Source of the DNA: Sphaerochaeta sp.
Lineage (GTDB): Bacteria > Spirochaetota > Spirochaetia > Sphaerochaetales > Sphaerochaetaceae
Reading direction: 5' to 3'
Length of the DNA: 49,790 nucleotides
Assembly: GCA_016342655.1 (NCBI GenBank)
Contig: JAEINL010000021.1
Span: forward strand, 1 to 49,790
Positions 1-8,453 of this stretch are shown here, in pieces (positions within the stretch are counted from its first letter, which is position 1; each line of letters opens with the position of its first letter). Position numbers and translations under genes: made by a program. Below the pieces are notes generated by a model, which worked only from the letters and a program-made list of their open reading frames with translations, had not been told where the DNA came from and ran no database searches.

Positions 1-69
1 CCTTTTCTATTCAAGGCTCAATATATAGGAATGGGGGGTCATACTGCTAGAGTGTATTTGGTTTGATGC

Positions 70-153
70 TCACTTATCAAGTGCGCGAACTCCCGGAAAA
101 GTTTTGGTAACATCAGTTACCGTCAAAATACTGTCAGATATTTTTTTATTCAT
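70..153 (-). pseudogene. Truncated start of a sugar ABC transporter ATP-binding protein
   Basis: An ATG at 153-151 follows an AAGGA ribosome site and opens a reading frame of 27 codons. Its end, ILTVTDVTKTFPGVRALDK, is the classic N-terminus of RbsA/MglA-type double ATPases of sugar importers. A TGA at 72-70 then closes the frame before the Walker A motif. The gene lies just downstream of the sugar-binding protein gene, the usual order in such operons. No other frame between 1 and 69 continues the protein, so I infer a rearrangement or an insertion whose body lies outside the window. A frameshift alone does not explain it. Confidence 0.6.
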
Positions 154-182
154 CTTTCACATCCTTTTTGGTAAACACAAAG

Positions 183-215
183 CGAACCTGCCCCACAAAC
201 AAGAGGACAGGTTCG
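183..215 (-). terminator. Stem-loop after the sugar-binding protein gene
   Basis: Arms CGAACCTG and CAGGTTCG surround a 17-nt loop. On the minus strand the stem is followed by CTTTGTGTTT. It lies between the binding-protein stop and the truncated ATPase start, so it could stop transcription or, as in many sugar ABC operons, reduce read-through so that more binding protein than transporter is made. Confidence 0.55.
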
Positions 216-232
216 TTGCGCAATTTTAGATT

Positions 233-1192
233 CTACCACTCAGGAGGTGTGAACTCATCAATATTGTCCAGACTGACAATATCTAGGGGCACGAAATTCA
301 CTGCATCGACCGAACCACCCTTTAGCAGGATATTGGTCATATCAAGTGACTTTTTAACCATGGTCTCAAAGTTTTGCATAATGGTAACGCTCTGCTCACC
401 ACTACGAACCTGATCAAAACCAGCGCGGTTGCCATCAACAGCAACAATGTACACATCTTCCATTCCTGCGGCCTTGAGAGCCCCGATAACTCCAGTAGCA
501 CCATTGTCCCAGTGACAGAAAACACCTTGGATATCACTACCCCACTTGGTAATCATATCTTCCATAATCGCCATGGCTTCTGCTGTTGCCCACTGCTGTG
601 TTGCTTTGTAGTCAATCACTTCAATGTTTGTTCCGGCAATGGTCTTGTTAAAGCCATCATGCCTTTTTAACTGAGCATCATGTCCCGACTGTCCACCAAT
701 CTCAACAATTTTTGCTCCATCGGGGAAAGCCTGAATAAAAGCTTTAGCTGATGCTTCTCCTGCCATATCATCGTTAACACCTACAAAGAAATTACGCAAG
801 GAGCTATTTGCCTGGGAAATGTCAGAACTGAACATTCCTATTATAAGACCAGCATTTTTTGCCTGCATAAGACTTGGAATAATAGCATTAACATCATTTG
901 GATTAACGTAAATTGCTTTTAATCCTTGAGCAATTGCATTGGTGACAACCTGTGCCTGAACTTGGGCATCACCCTTTCCATCAAGAATCTGAACATCAAG
1001 ATTATAATCTGCACCATACTTGAGGAACATCTTCGCAGAGAAAGCCTGCGATTCATTCGCCATATCACCAGGAAGATAAGCTACTTTTGGCATACCCTCA
1101 TCTGCTTTCGCCTTATCCGACTGACCAGCCGAAAAAGCCAAGGAACCAATCACTAAAAATACACAAAGAAACAGAACAACTTTTCGATTCAT
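233..1192 (-). CDS. Sugar ABC transporter substrate-binding protein
   Basis: A 319-residue periplasmic binding protein of the Peripla_BP_4 (ribose/galactose) type. It should catch a sugar outside the inner membrane and deliver it to an ABC permease. I start it at the ATG at 1192 because GGAGG sits 6 nt upstream; an adjacent ATG at 1195 is too close to that site and the upstream ATG at 1228 has no such signal. Residues 1-20 form a signal peptide ending around AFSAG with no lipobox cysteine, so the product is probably free in the periplasm. The family pattern is clear in VNPNDVNAIIP (the sugar-pocket loop) and VAVDGNRAGFDQV. The ATPase that should follow is broken and no permease is visible, so the exported protein may have lost its own transporter. 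The actual sugar cannot be read from the sequence. Confidence 0.88.
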   Translation of the reverse strand: MNRKVVLFLCVFLVIGSLAFSAGQSDKAKADEGMPKVAYLPGDMANESQAFSAKMFLKYGADYNLDVQILDGKGDAQVQAQVVTNAIAQGLKAIYVNPNDVNAIIPSLMQAKNAGLIIGMFSSDISQANSSLRNFFVGVNDDMAGEASAKAFIQAFPDGAKIVEIGGQSGHDAQLKRHDGFNKTIAGTNIEVIDYKATQQWATAEAMAIMEDMITKWGSDIQGVFCHWDNGATGVIGALKAAGMEDVYIVAVDGNRAGFDQVRSGEQSVTIMQNFETMVKKSLDMTNILLKGGSVDAVNFVPLDIVSLDNIDEFTPPEW

Positions 1193-1291
1193 CATTTCCC
1201 TCCAAATCTCCATATTTTTTAACTTCAAGACTTATACAAGCCTAAAAGCTCTAGGACCAAACTCAAAAATCTCAGAACCTTTGTATGTATA

Positions 1292-1305
1292 CTTTCAAAT
1301 GAAAG
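1292..1305. promoter_or_regulatory. Possible operator upstream of the sugar-binding protein
   Basis: The palindrome CTTTCA-AA-TGAAAG lies 100 bases before the chosen start codon. It could be a repressor or activator site for the sugar gene. A single palindrome in AT-rich DNA can arise by chance, so this is weak. Confidence 0.25.
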
Positions 1306-1829
1306 CAGAATAATTTTTCAAATTACCGGAAGTATGGATATATACGCTTAAAATAACGAATTTGTTATCTATTTACATCATAATTCACAATTCAACAGCT
1401 TGCAACTATTATTTGAAGTTTATTTTATTGCGTTTAGAAGATAATATAGTTTCTTTCGAAAGTAATATATTAAAGAAATATATTATTATTTGGGAATTAG
1501 TATCAAAAACACATCCATTATCCATTGAATTTCACGGATTCCTACTACCCAGTATTGAATGTATATACCCTCGGCTCTATATTCGTACGCACAGTGAAAG
1601 ACAAGTACATTAAGGAGCATCTCATATTTTTCTTAAATCATCTCTCAATGAGATCATACCTAAGATATATGCCTATGTGTTCAACCATATTTTTGGGTCT
1701 TATAAGAATAATGAGTCGAGTCTCTCAAGACACAAGAGAAAGGGTTTGGGGACAAAAGACTCTATTCGGCCATCATCGCTGATGTCTTGGCAACCAGAAA
1801 ATAGATTATCACAAGGGGACCTCATAGAA

Positions 1830-1863
1830 GAATGGACAGGATTGCAAGCAACCCTGTCCATTC
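1830..1863 (-). terminator. Terminator of the first barrel-like protein gene
   Basis: Perfect 11-bp arms, GAATGGACAGG and CCTGTCCATTC, lie 25 bases after the stop codon on the minus strand. A short T/C-rich run follows. Confidence 0.7.
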
Positions 1864-1887
1864 ATTCCGAATCAAACTACAAATCTG

Positions 1888-2361
1888 TTAGAACCTGTAC
1901 ATCGCACCTATATAAGAGTATATGCCAATCAGGTCTGTTTGATATCCTTTGATAATCCTTATAGCTGGACCAACACGGAGATAGACATCAAGAGGAATGA
2001 CATCTTCATCAAACCTATAGGTAATACCCGCCGGGGCAACAACTGACAACTCAACGTCACTATTATAGAACCCGATCAAAGCACCACCACCAACGGTTAC
2101 ATCAAACTTTGCCTTATCAATGTTGAACTCTGTAACTTTGTAGTTTGCGACAACATCACCATAAATAGCATCAGAAAAGAAATCCACACCAATACCCATA
2201 ATGATATCCAAATCCTCATTAATACGATATTGGGCAGCACTTTGTGCCCCTGTTCCAATATTGACACCGGCTGACCAGGTACCATTTGAGCCAGAAGCTG
2301 CCATAAGGGGGAGGAGCACCATCATGATCAGAATACCACCAAGTACAATTCGTTTTTTCAT
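1888..2361 (-). CDS. Small secreted outer-membrane-barrel-like protein
   Basis: A 157-residue protein with a signal peptide (about residues 1-22, MKKRIVLGG then a hydrophobic stretch ending MAASG). I start it at 2361, eight bases after an AAGGAAG ribosome site, not at the upstream ATG at 2388. The mature part alternates polar and hydrophobic residues and ends in YRF; a terminal aromatic residue is typical of outer-membrane beta-barrels. It resembles the next gene upstream along its length: both contain QYR.N.D.D..G, ANYK..EF.ID.A.FD.T.G and a closing IGA..RF. The pair looks like an old duplication. No enzyme motif is visible. I infer a small barrel or periplasmic protein at the cell surface, function unknown. 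Confidence 0.75.
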   Translation of the reverse strand: MKKRIVLGGILIMMVLLPLMAASGSNGTWSAGVNIGTGAQSAAQYRINEDLDIIMGIGVDFFSDAIYGDVVANYKVTEFNIDKAKFDVTVGGGALIGFYNSDVELSVVAPAGITYRFDEDVIPLDVYLRVGPAIRIIKGYQTDLIGIYSYIGAMYRF

Positions 2362-2537
2362 ACTCAAAACTTCCTTTTTGGCTTGCAAGCCATATGTATT
2401 TAATAAAACCTTACCATACTGGCACCTGTATATCTAGGAATATGGTAAACTGATATATAAAGATTATACAAATGATAACCATTAAACACATGAAATACCT
2501 GCAGGTATAAAATATACCTAATGCAACAAATCATAAA

Positions 2538-2573
2538 ATTGCCGCCCTTCCAAACATTGGAACGTGCGGCAAT
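2538..2573 (-). terminator. Terminator of the second barrel-like protein gene
   Basis: Arms ATTGCCGC and GCGGCAAT, with an inner TTCCA/TGGAA pairing, lie about 30 bases after the stop codon. TTTTATGATTTG follows on the minus strand. Confidence 0.75.
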
Positions 2574-2601
2574 CCTGCATACTCTGCTATTTACTAGCTG
2601 A

Positions 2602-3105
2602 TCAGTCAAATCTCCACAGAGCTCCAATGAATCCACTGAATCCTACATTGATATCTACATTCCCTTCGTTGAGAATTCTCAAACCTGGCGCGATCCTAAC
2701 GTACATATCCATAGGGACTGATTCAAAATGATAGACAATTCCAAACGGGACAAGCACAGAAAAAAATACTCCATGACTATCATCGAGAGGAAGCCCTACA
2801 TTTGCACCAATACCCATGGTCATATCAAAATCAGCCCTGTCGATCCTAAATTCATTAAACTTGTAGTTGGCAGCCATATCAAAAGAGAGATGAGAAACTC
2901 CAAGATTGTTGAGCCCCAGATTCCCGATCACATCAAAATCCCTATTTGCCCGATACTGGAAACCAAGACCGGTGTTAGTCCCTAGGTTAAGCCCAAGGGC
3001 AAACTTGCTGTACGCAGCGCTTGAAGTCCTGAATGAAGCCGAGGCTACCGGTGCTAAAACCAAGAGCAAGAGAGTAAAGATAATCAAATACGTTCTTTTT
3101 TTCAT
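2602..3105 (-). CDS. Small secreted outer-membrane-barrel-like protein, paralogue
   Basis: A 167-residue paralogue of the protein at 1888-2361. Residues 1-23 form a signal peptide (MKKRTYLIIF followed by LLLLVLAPVASAS). The mature part has the repeated amphipathic strands of a beta-barrel and ends IGALWRFD. Shared blocks include GFQYRANRDFDVIG, AANYKFNEFRIDRADFDMT and MYVRIAPGLRI, which match QYRINEDLDII, VANYKVTEFNIDKAKFDVT and VYLRVGPAIRI in its neighbour. Each gene has its own terminator, so the two can be expressed independently. Function unknown; an outer-membrane location is inferred. Confidence 0.75.
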   Translation of the reverse strand: MKKRTYLIIFTLLLLVLAPVASASFRTSSAAYSKFALGLNLGTNTGLGFQYRANRDFDVIGNLGLNNLGVSHLSFDMAANYKFNEFRIDRADFDMTMGIGANVGLPLDDSHGVFFSVLVPFGIVYHFESVPMDMYVRIAPGLRILNEGNVDINVGFSGFIGALWRFD

Positions 3106-3300
3106 AAAAAAAGCTCCTTGAGGAAAGTATCCCTTTCCCCTGATTGTTATAAATATCGCATATAAAACATTTTAATACTAGTTGAAGAGTTAGGACGTTC
3201 TAACAAATAACGCAACAAGACTGTTGTATAAATAAGAAAAATACTGGCTTTTTTACACGATCCTAGATACTATACAAACCTAAAGGAAGTGTAAGAAACC

Positions 3301-4893
3301 ATGAACAAACACCTAACCATAAGAGGAATGATCGTAGGTCTTTTGGGCCTTGTGGTAATAACAGCCAGCTCAATGTATGTGGCGCTTCGCATGGGAGCCC
3401 TCCCATGGCCCACCATCTTTGTTACTGTGGTCAGCATGGCTGCGTTAAGCAAAGCAAAAAACTCCTCCCTGCAGGAGATTAACGTGACGCACACCATCAT
3501 GAGTAGTGGCGCCATGGTAGCTGGTGGCCTGGCCTTTACCCTCCCAGGACTCTGGATGATTAACCCAGATGCCTCATTCTCCACAATACGACTTATTGTT
3601 CTGGCGGTAGTTGGTGCCATCCTGGGCACTCTCTTTTCTGCCATCTTCCGTAAAAAACTGATCGAGGAAGAACAGCTTCCCTATCCCATGGGACTCGCAT
3701 CCTACAATACCCTGCAGGCAAGTGTAAAAGGTGGTCATGGGGCAAAGACACTCTTTGCCTCCATGGGAGGGTCTGTACTCTTCACCGCCCTTCGTGACGG
3801 CTTCGGAAAAATTCCAGCCTTGCTCACCATCTTCAAGGGAACGGCCCTGTTTCCAGCCTTCTCCATCTGGGTATCCCCCATGGCCATGGGTATCGGTGCC
3901 ATCATAGGACCTTTGTTTGCTCTTATTTGGTTTGGTGGAGCAATATTTGGCTACTATCTGCTCATTCCTATTGGCTTGGGTACCGGACTTTTTGCTTCCA
4001 TGGCAGAGGGTGATATCTTCAGATCCAATCTAGGCATTGGCCTTATGATCGGGACTGGCCTGGGAGTCTTCGTAAAGGCTGTCATCTCCAGGGCAAAACA
4101 ATCCAAGAAACAAAAAGATGCCAAGCAGATGTCATCCAAGACACGAACGATGGTCTTCATCGTCCTCCTCTTTGCAGTCATCCTGCTCACTCTAGGAACA
4201 GACATCAGTTTTACAGAGGCGATCATAGTCATTGTTGGAATCTACCTCACCACATACCTGTCAGGGATGCTTACCGGACAAACCGGTATCAATCCAATGG
4301 AAATCTTTGGGATCCTGGTCCTGTTGGTAGTTCAGCTGTTTACCCACCCTTCCCTTATTGCCTCCTTCAGCATTGCAGCAGTCACTGCTGTAGCCTGCGG
4401 CCTTACCGGCGATGTAATGAACGACCTGAAAAGTGGATACCTCTTGGGAACCGATACCAGGCAACAGATTCTTGGGGAAGGTCTTGGTGGTGTGGTCGGA
4501 GCAGTACTGTCAGTATTTGTCCTTCTCATCATGAAAGCTTCCTTCGGAGGCTTTGGCACCCCTGAGTTGCCAGCCCCACAGGCAGCTGCTGTAGCGGCAA
4601 TGGTAGGAGGGCTCAGCAATGTCCCGGCCTTCATTATCGGATGTGTCATTGGCCTCATCCTGTACTTGAGCAAACTCCCCTCCGCTACCCTTGGCTTGGG
4701 TGTATATCTCCCCATTTACATCTCATCAGTTATGGGACTAGGTGCTGTATTATCTTCAGTTCTCAAAAAAATATTCTCCAAAAAATATAGTTCAGAGCGT
4801 TTGGGAGAAGAATCAGGGCTTGTTGCAAGTGGTTTGCTCGGTGGAGAAGGCATCACCGGGGTAGCGATCGCTATCATTTCTATGCTCAAATAG
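3301..4893 (+). CDS. OPT-family oligopeptide/metal-chelate transporter
   Basis: A 530-residue, very hydrophobic protein with about 13-15 membrane segments. Features of the OPT family are visible: the N-terminal block with SSMYVALRMGALPWPTIF, the conserved EEEQLPYPMGLA region near residue 120, and a GLTGDVMNDLKSGYLLG block in the second half that recurs in OPT proteins. These carriers import short peptides or metal chelates using the proton gradient. The substrate cannot be told from sequence. The ATG at 3301 follows AGGAAG. The gene ends 13 bases before rlmN, so the two are probably cotranscribed even though their roles are unrelated. Confidence 0.88.
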   Translation: MNKHLTIRGMIVGLLGLVVITASSMYVALRMGALPWPTIFVTVVSMAALSKAKNSSLQEINVTHTIMSSGAMVAGGLAFTLPGLWMINPDASFSTIRLIVLAVVGAILGTLFSAIFRKKLIEEEQLPYPMGLASYNTLQASVKGGHGAKTLFASMGGSVLFTALRDGFGKIPALLTIFKGTALFPAFSIWVSPMAMGIGAIIGPLFALIWFGGAIFGYYLLIPIGLGTGLFASMAEGDIFRSNLGIGLMIGTGLGVFVKAVISRAKQSKKQKDAKQMSSKTRTMVFIVLLFAVILLTLGTDISFTEAIIVIVGIYLTTYLSGMLTGQTGINPMEIFGILVLLVVQLFTHPSLIASFSIAAVTAVACGLTGDVMNDLKSGYLLGTDTRQQILGEGLGGVVGAVLSVFVLLIMKASFGGFGTPELPAPQAAAVAAMVGGLSNVPAFIIGCVIGLILYLSKLPSATLGLGVYLPIYISSVMGLGAVLSSVLKKIFSKKYSSERLGEESGLVASGLLGGEGITGVAIAIISMLK

Positions 4894-4906
4894 GTATACT
4901 GGCGAG

Positions 4907-5989
4907 ATGGAACAAGAGAAAAAAATACCCCTATCCCTCTATGGCCTGAGTGCAGAGGATATCAACGAATTACTAGAACTACCCAAGGCTTTCTACGGAA
5001 GGCAGATATATGCTTGGCTCATCAAAGGAGTCACCTCCTTTGATGAGATGACCAATCTACCCAAGTACGAACGTGAGCGCCTCCAGGCCCTCATGCCCTC
5101 CATCTCATCCTCAACGGTTACTACAAGCGAAGCCGATGAAAGTGGAGCCACTAAAATGGGCATCAGCCTATATGATGGCTCGATTGTGGAGTGTGTGTTG
5201 CTTGTGGACAAGAAAGGTCGTCACACTGCTTGCCTATCCAGCCAGGTTGGATGTGCCATGGGTTGTACCTTCTGCAGGACAGGCACCATGGGCTTAGTAC
5301 GGAACATCGCAGCAGAAGAGATTATCGAACAGTACGTCCACCTTATCAGAGTGAGCAAGCAACCTATCACCCACATAGTTTATATGGGCATGGGTGAACC
5401 TCTTGCCAATATTGCAGCAGTAACTCGTTCCATTAGGTTCTTCCATCAGGAGCAAGGTTTCAATATCAGCCTGCGTAGGATAACCATCAGCACCTGCGGA
5501 ATAGTTCCTGGAATCCTCAAGCTTACAGAACAAAAACTGCCGGTCAAGCTTGCAGTCTCCCTGGTAATTGCAGACAATAAAATCCGTGACAGGATCATGC
5601 CGGTAAACCAGAAATGGGACCTCAATGAACTTAAAAGAGCTCTGTTACACTATCAACGCCTTGGTGGAAAACGAATAACTATCGAATACTGCCTGTTGCA
5701 CAACACCAACACAGATGAAGAGGCAGCAAAGAAACTTGCAGCCTACCTGAAAAACTTGGACGCCCTGGTAAACCTCATCCCCTGGAACCCGGCAGAAGAT
5801 ATGCCTTGGGAAACCCCTTCTGATGAAGAAGTCGACCGTTTCCTCCACTTCCTTGACCGCTGGAACGTCAAATATACTCTTCGCCGTTCCCGTGGACGAG
5901 AGATCAACGGAGCCTGTGGTCAGCTTGCAGTCCCCCTCAACAAGGGAATGGAGTATGATTTCCTTGATGATGAAGAGGATGAGGACTGA
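4907..5989 (+). CDS. rlmN: 23S rRNA (adenine-2503-C2)-methyltransferase RlmN
   Basis: A 360-residue radical-SAM enzyme that methylates carbon 2 of A2503 in 23S rRNA, and in characterised homologues also A37 of some tRNAs. The iron-sulfur cluster cysteines are C116, C120 and C123 (CAMGCTFC). The two extra catalytic cysteines of the family are present: C109 just before the cluster and about C337 in NGACGQL near the C-terminus. YMGMGEPL, a family hallmark, lies around residue 160. The very acidic tail (DDEEDED) is unusual but harmless-looking. The ribosome site before the ATG is weak, consistent with read-through from the transporter gene 13 bases upstream. No sign of the resistance enzyme Cfr. 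Confidence 0.95.
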   Translation: MEQEKKIPLSLYGLSAEDINELLELPKAFYGRQIYAWLIKGVTSFDEMTNLPKYERERLQALMPSISSSTVTTSEADESGATKMGISLYDGSIVECVLLVDKKGRHTACLSSQVGCAMGCTFCRTGTMGLVRNIAAEEIIEQYVHLIRVSKQPITHIVYMGMGEPLANIAAVTRSIRFFHQEQGFNISLRRITISTCGIVPGILKLTEQKLPVKLAVSLVIADNKIRDRIMPVNQKWDLNELKRALLHYQRLGGKRITIEYCLLHNTNTDEEAAKKLAAYLKNLDALVNLIPWNPAEDMPWETPSDEEVDRFLHFLDRWNVKYTLRRSRGREINGACGQLAVPLNKGMEYDFLDDEEDED

Positions 5990-6027
5990 CCAACAAGATT
6001 TTAGTACAATAAGTCCTTAACGACACG

Positions 6028-6053
6028 AAACCTCCTGTACAAGCAGGAGGTTT
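6028..6053 (+). terminator. Terminator after rlmN
   Basis: Perfect 10-bp arms AAACCTCCTG and CAGGAGGTTT with a 6-base loop, about 40 bases after the rlmN stop. The end of the stem is itself T-rich. Confidence 0.85.
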
Positions 6054-6180
6054 CTATTACAAGTATGTTGAAAACAAAGATAAAAAGTCTTCTCTTGGTG
6101 CCAAAAGACGTAGATCCTATCTATCCCAATAAAGTTCAGGGGATTTTTATATCAGACCAAGATATCTTGCCCTATAGAGA

Positions 6181-6555
6181 CTATAGCTTCTTCCAGAACG
6201 TCTTACAGTCTTTCTTGTCGTCAATATTGAACTGGATGATTCTTTCAATCAGAGCATAATCTACAGCCATATCCCACTTGATACGAAACAAGTTTATCGT
6301 TTGGGTATATCCTGCCTTAGCTATGTCTTCTGAAAAGAGTTTGATACCCGTCACATCCGGAGAAACTGCAAGATGATGTTTGGCCACACTAAAAGCTATG
6401 ATAAAGGTCCCATGGTCAGTGAACATTGGCTGGTTCCAGGCAATCTTGGGTACAAGGCTAGGAAAGGTCTCATGAACCCAGGCAAAAACCTCTTCGGTCC
6501 GTTTTCTGTTTTCTTGCTCTTCTATAGTTGCCAAAAAAGCTTCAAATACCTTCAC
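6181..6555 (-). CDS. DUF1801 / iron-chaperone-like protein (YdhG type), copy 2
   Basis: A 124-residue protein of the DUF1801 family, which includes small proteins described as frataxin-like iron chaperones; its biochemical role is not established. I place the start at the GTG at 6555 because AAGGAGG lies 5 bases upstream and the paralogue begins at the equivalent position (MEVFAAY versus VKVFEAF). The longer reading from the ATG at 6579 has no ribosome site. Conserved blocks are NRKRTEEVFAWVHETFPSL, AWNQPMFTDHGTFIIAFSVAKHHLA and FRIKW. It is a tandem duplicate of the next gene, 24 bases downstream of that gene's stop, so the two form one transcript. Confidence 0.82.
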   Translation of the reverse strand: MKVFEAFLATIEEQENRKRTEEVFAWVHETFPSLVPKIAWNQPMFTDHGTFIIAFSVAKHHLAVSPDVTGIKLFSEDIAKAGYTQTINLFRIKWDMAVDYALIERIIQFNIDDKKDCKTFWKKL

Positions 6556-6578
6556 AGAATCCTCCTTACATCTATCCA

Positions 6579-6962
6579 TTAGTAGGAATCTTTTTTTCTC
6601 CAGAACGTAGTACAGTCAGTCTTTTCTTCCATATTGAACCGTATGATCTCTTCAAGCAAGACATAGTTTACCGGCAGTTCCCATTGTATGCGCATAAACT
6701 GTGCTCCGTGGGTATATCCAGAACCTACGATGTTCTCTGAGAAATGTCGAATCCCCTTCCCTTCAGGTGCGATAGCAAGATGGGCCTTTGCAACACTGAA
6801 ACCTATGATAAAGGTACCATGGTCGGTAAACATAGGCTGATTCCAGGCAAACCTAGGCTCAAGGCTTGGAAATATCTGGTGAACCCAGGAAATGACTTCA
6901 CTAGTCCGTTTCCGGTTATCATCATTTTCGATAGCTTCCAGATATGCTGCAAAGACTTCCAT
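6579..6962 (-). CDS. DUF1801 / iron-chaperone-like protein (YdhG type), copy 1
   Basis: A 127-residue paralogue of the protein encoded just downstream. Both carry the same core: AWNQPMFTDHGTFII.FSVAK.HLA followed by an MRIQW/FRIKW block and a closing D.TTFW/DCKTFW block. The ATG at 6962 follows a modest GGGAG site. Retention of two tandem copies with clear divergence suggests related but distinct partners or ligands; that is inference. Both products lack signal peptides and should be cytoplasmic. Confidence 0.82.
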   Translation of the reverse strand: MEVFAAYLEAIENDDNRKRTSEVISWVHQIFPSLEPRFAWNQPMFTDHGTFIIGFSVAKAHLAIAPEGKGIRHFSENIVGSGYTHGAQFMRIQWELPVNYVLLEEIIRFNMEEKTDCTTFWRKKDSY

Positions 6963-7033
6963 AATAACACTCCCAGTTCCCTAAGATAGGGTCGATATGG
7001 AAAGCATAGCAAATCACTTACCTTAATACTAGA

Positions 7034-8185
7034 TTAGGACTCAGCCATAACAGAACGACCGTAATATATTGCAACCATGGCAATTACAAGAATTACTCCA
7101 GCAATTTGCAAGGAAAGGAAAAGATTCTTTTCTGCCACAAGGCCCAAAACCAATGTCAAGAAAAGCTCTACACTAGTACCCAATAAAGAGTTGAGACTCA
7201 AGGAAGTTGCGAGATCAGACCCTTCTGAAACCTTCGCTGTAACTGAAAAATATAAAGGTTGAACAAGCGTGGCTCCAAGACGAATCAAGACGACTCCCAC
7301 CAACACTTCGACTACTCCCCGCAGCGAGGAGAGCAAGAGAACCCCAACAAGGGAAAGAACAAAGGAAAATACCATTGTTCGAAATGCTCCAAATCTGGAA
7401 ACAAGAGGAGCTGACAGAAGCGAGGACCCAAAAGAAACAACAACCAGCAGGAAAAAGGAAAGCCCAAACAGCGAGATGGGGATACCCACTCTTACATAGC
7501 ATAGCTGTGCCAATATGAGCGTCACCATTTGGTTGATCCCAAACAACACCGTGTTACCACCAACATAGGCTAGCAATGCTTTGTTTTGGACCAGGGAGCC
7601 GATTGTTTTGACCAGCCTCACTTTTGGAAGAGAAGAGGAGTTCTCTCCTTGGGTTTCTCTAGGAAGCAATATAATGAAGAGCAAGGCAAGGAGATGACTG
7701 ACTATAGTAAAGAATGCACTCTGAGAAAAAACTTCAGAAAAGAGAGGGAATATAAAGGCAACAGCCATCAAACCAAGGAACATACTTCCCTGATACAGAG
7801 CCAGCTCCTTGTGACTCGCTTTGAACCTATGCAGGTACGCTATATCGACACCACTCAAGGCACTGAAGGCAATGGCAAGTAAGATTCTTTCAATCAGAAA
7901 TAGAGGAAAAGTATTGGCTTTAAAAAATACAATTTTCGATATGAACAAAAAAGAAAACGAGAAAACCAATGTATGCTTGTACCCAATCCTATCTGCGATA
8001 TATCCCCATGGAAGTTCGAGAGCCATCATCAAGGCAAGACTAACGGCCTCGATAATACTCATCTGCCAGATGGATATCCCCCTATTCTGCCGATAAATAG
8101 TTGCTACAGGGGCATAAAAAACCATGCCTGAGAAGAAAGCACTGAAGTTCATCAGAACCACAGCTTTTTTATTTTGATTATACAT
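7034..8185 (-). CDS. Major facilitator superfamily transporter
   Basis: A 383-residue membrane protein with about 12 hydrophobic segments. The loop between segments 2 and 3 reads GYIADRIGYKHTL, the GxxxDRxGxR-type signature of MFS carriers, and it follows the ELPWG block typical of MFS drug or sugar exporters. I start at the ATG at 8185, eight bases after GGAG; four extra codons from a GTG upstream would overlap that site. The substrate is unknown. An efflux role is plausible because no sugar-porter motif is visible. Confidence 0.85.
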   Translation of the reverse strand: MYNQNKKAVVLMNFSAFFSGMVFYAPVATIYRQNRGISIWQMSIIEAVSLALMMALELPWGYIADRIGYKHTLVFSFSFLFISKIVFFKANTFPLFLIERILLAIAFSALSGVDIAYLHRFKASHKELALYQGSMFLGLMAVAFIFPLFSEVFSQSAFFTIVSHLLALLFIILLPRETQGENSSSLPKVRLVKTIGSLVQNKALLAYVGGNTVLFGINQMVTLILAQLCYVRVGIPISLFGLSFFLLVVVSFGSSLLSAPLVSRFGAFRTMVFSFVLSLVGVLLLSSLRGVVEVLVGVVLIRLGATLVQPLYFSVTAKVSEGSDLATSLSLNSLLGTSVELFLTLVLGLVAEKNLFLSLQIAGVILVIAMVAIYYGRSVMAES

Positions 8186-8302
8186 AAGAAACTCCACAGA
8201 TACGTTTGACTGCTAAAGACTTAGCAGGAGAAAAAGAGTTTTATCTGTCGATGGTAGTCAACTGGGAGTATGCATGGATATAGCTTAGTGCACACAAAGC
8301 AC

Positions 8303-8328
8303 AAGGGCAAGACGCTAGTCCTGCCCTT
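8303..8328. terminator. Strong stem-loop downstream of alaS
   Basis: Perfect 11-bp arms, AAGGGCAAGAC and GTCCTGCCCTT allowing one internal mismatch pair, with a 4-base loop. It lies about 125 bases past the alaS stop, while a second hairpin (8416-8443, arms CTTCTCTAC/GTAGAGAAG) lies closer. Neither has a clean U-run on the minus strand, so the call as alaS terminator is tentative. Confidence 0.4.
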
Positions 8329-8453
8329 GATCCCTATCTTCCTATATTTTTTTCTCCAGGAATACATATATTCTGTATTCTTGAATGTCTCTGTCTTGGT
8401 CTTTATCTACCATCTCTTCTCTACATTCTTACTTGTAGAGAAGAACAACAGCC

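Larger units (their letters stand above)
1229..1887. other. AT-rich gap without a convincing gene
   Basis: About 660 bases between the sugar-binding protein and the next gene. Three overlapping plus-strand open frames (between 1362 and 1952) have no ribosome site, no family resemblance and biased, low-complexity composition; I do not call them. The right part holds the terminator of the barrel protein gene. The left part must hold the promoter of the sugar-binding protein. Confidence 0.5.

Noticed and set aside
1362..1952. Three overlapping plus-strand frames as genes
   Set aside because: No ribosome sites, no recognisable domains, and they overlap each other and the terminator of the neighbouring gene.
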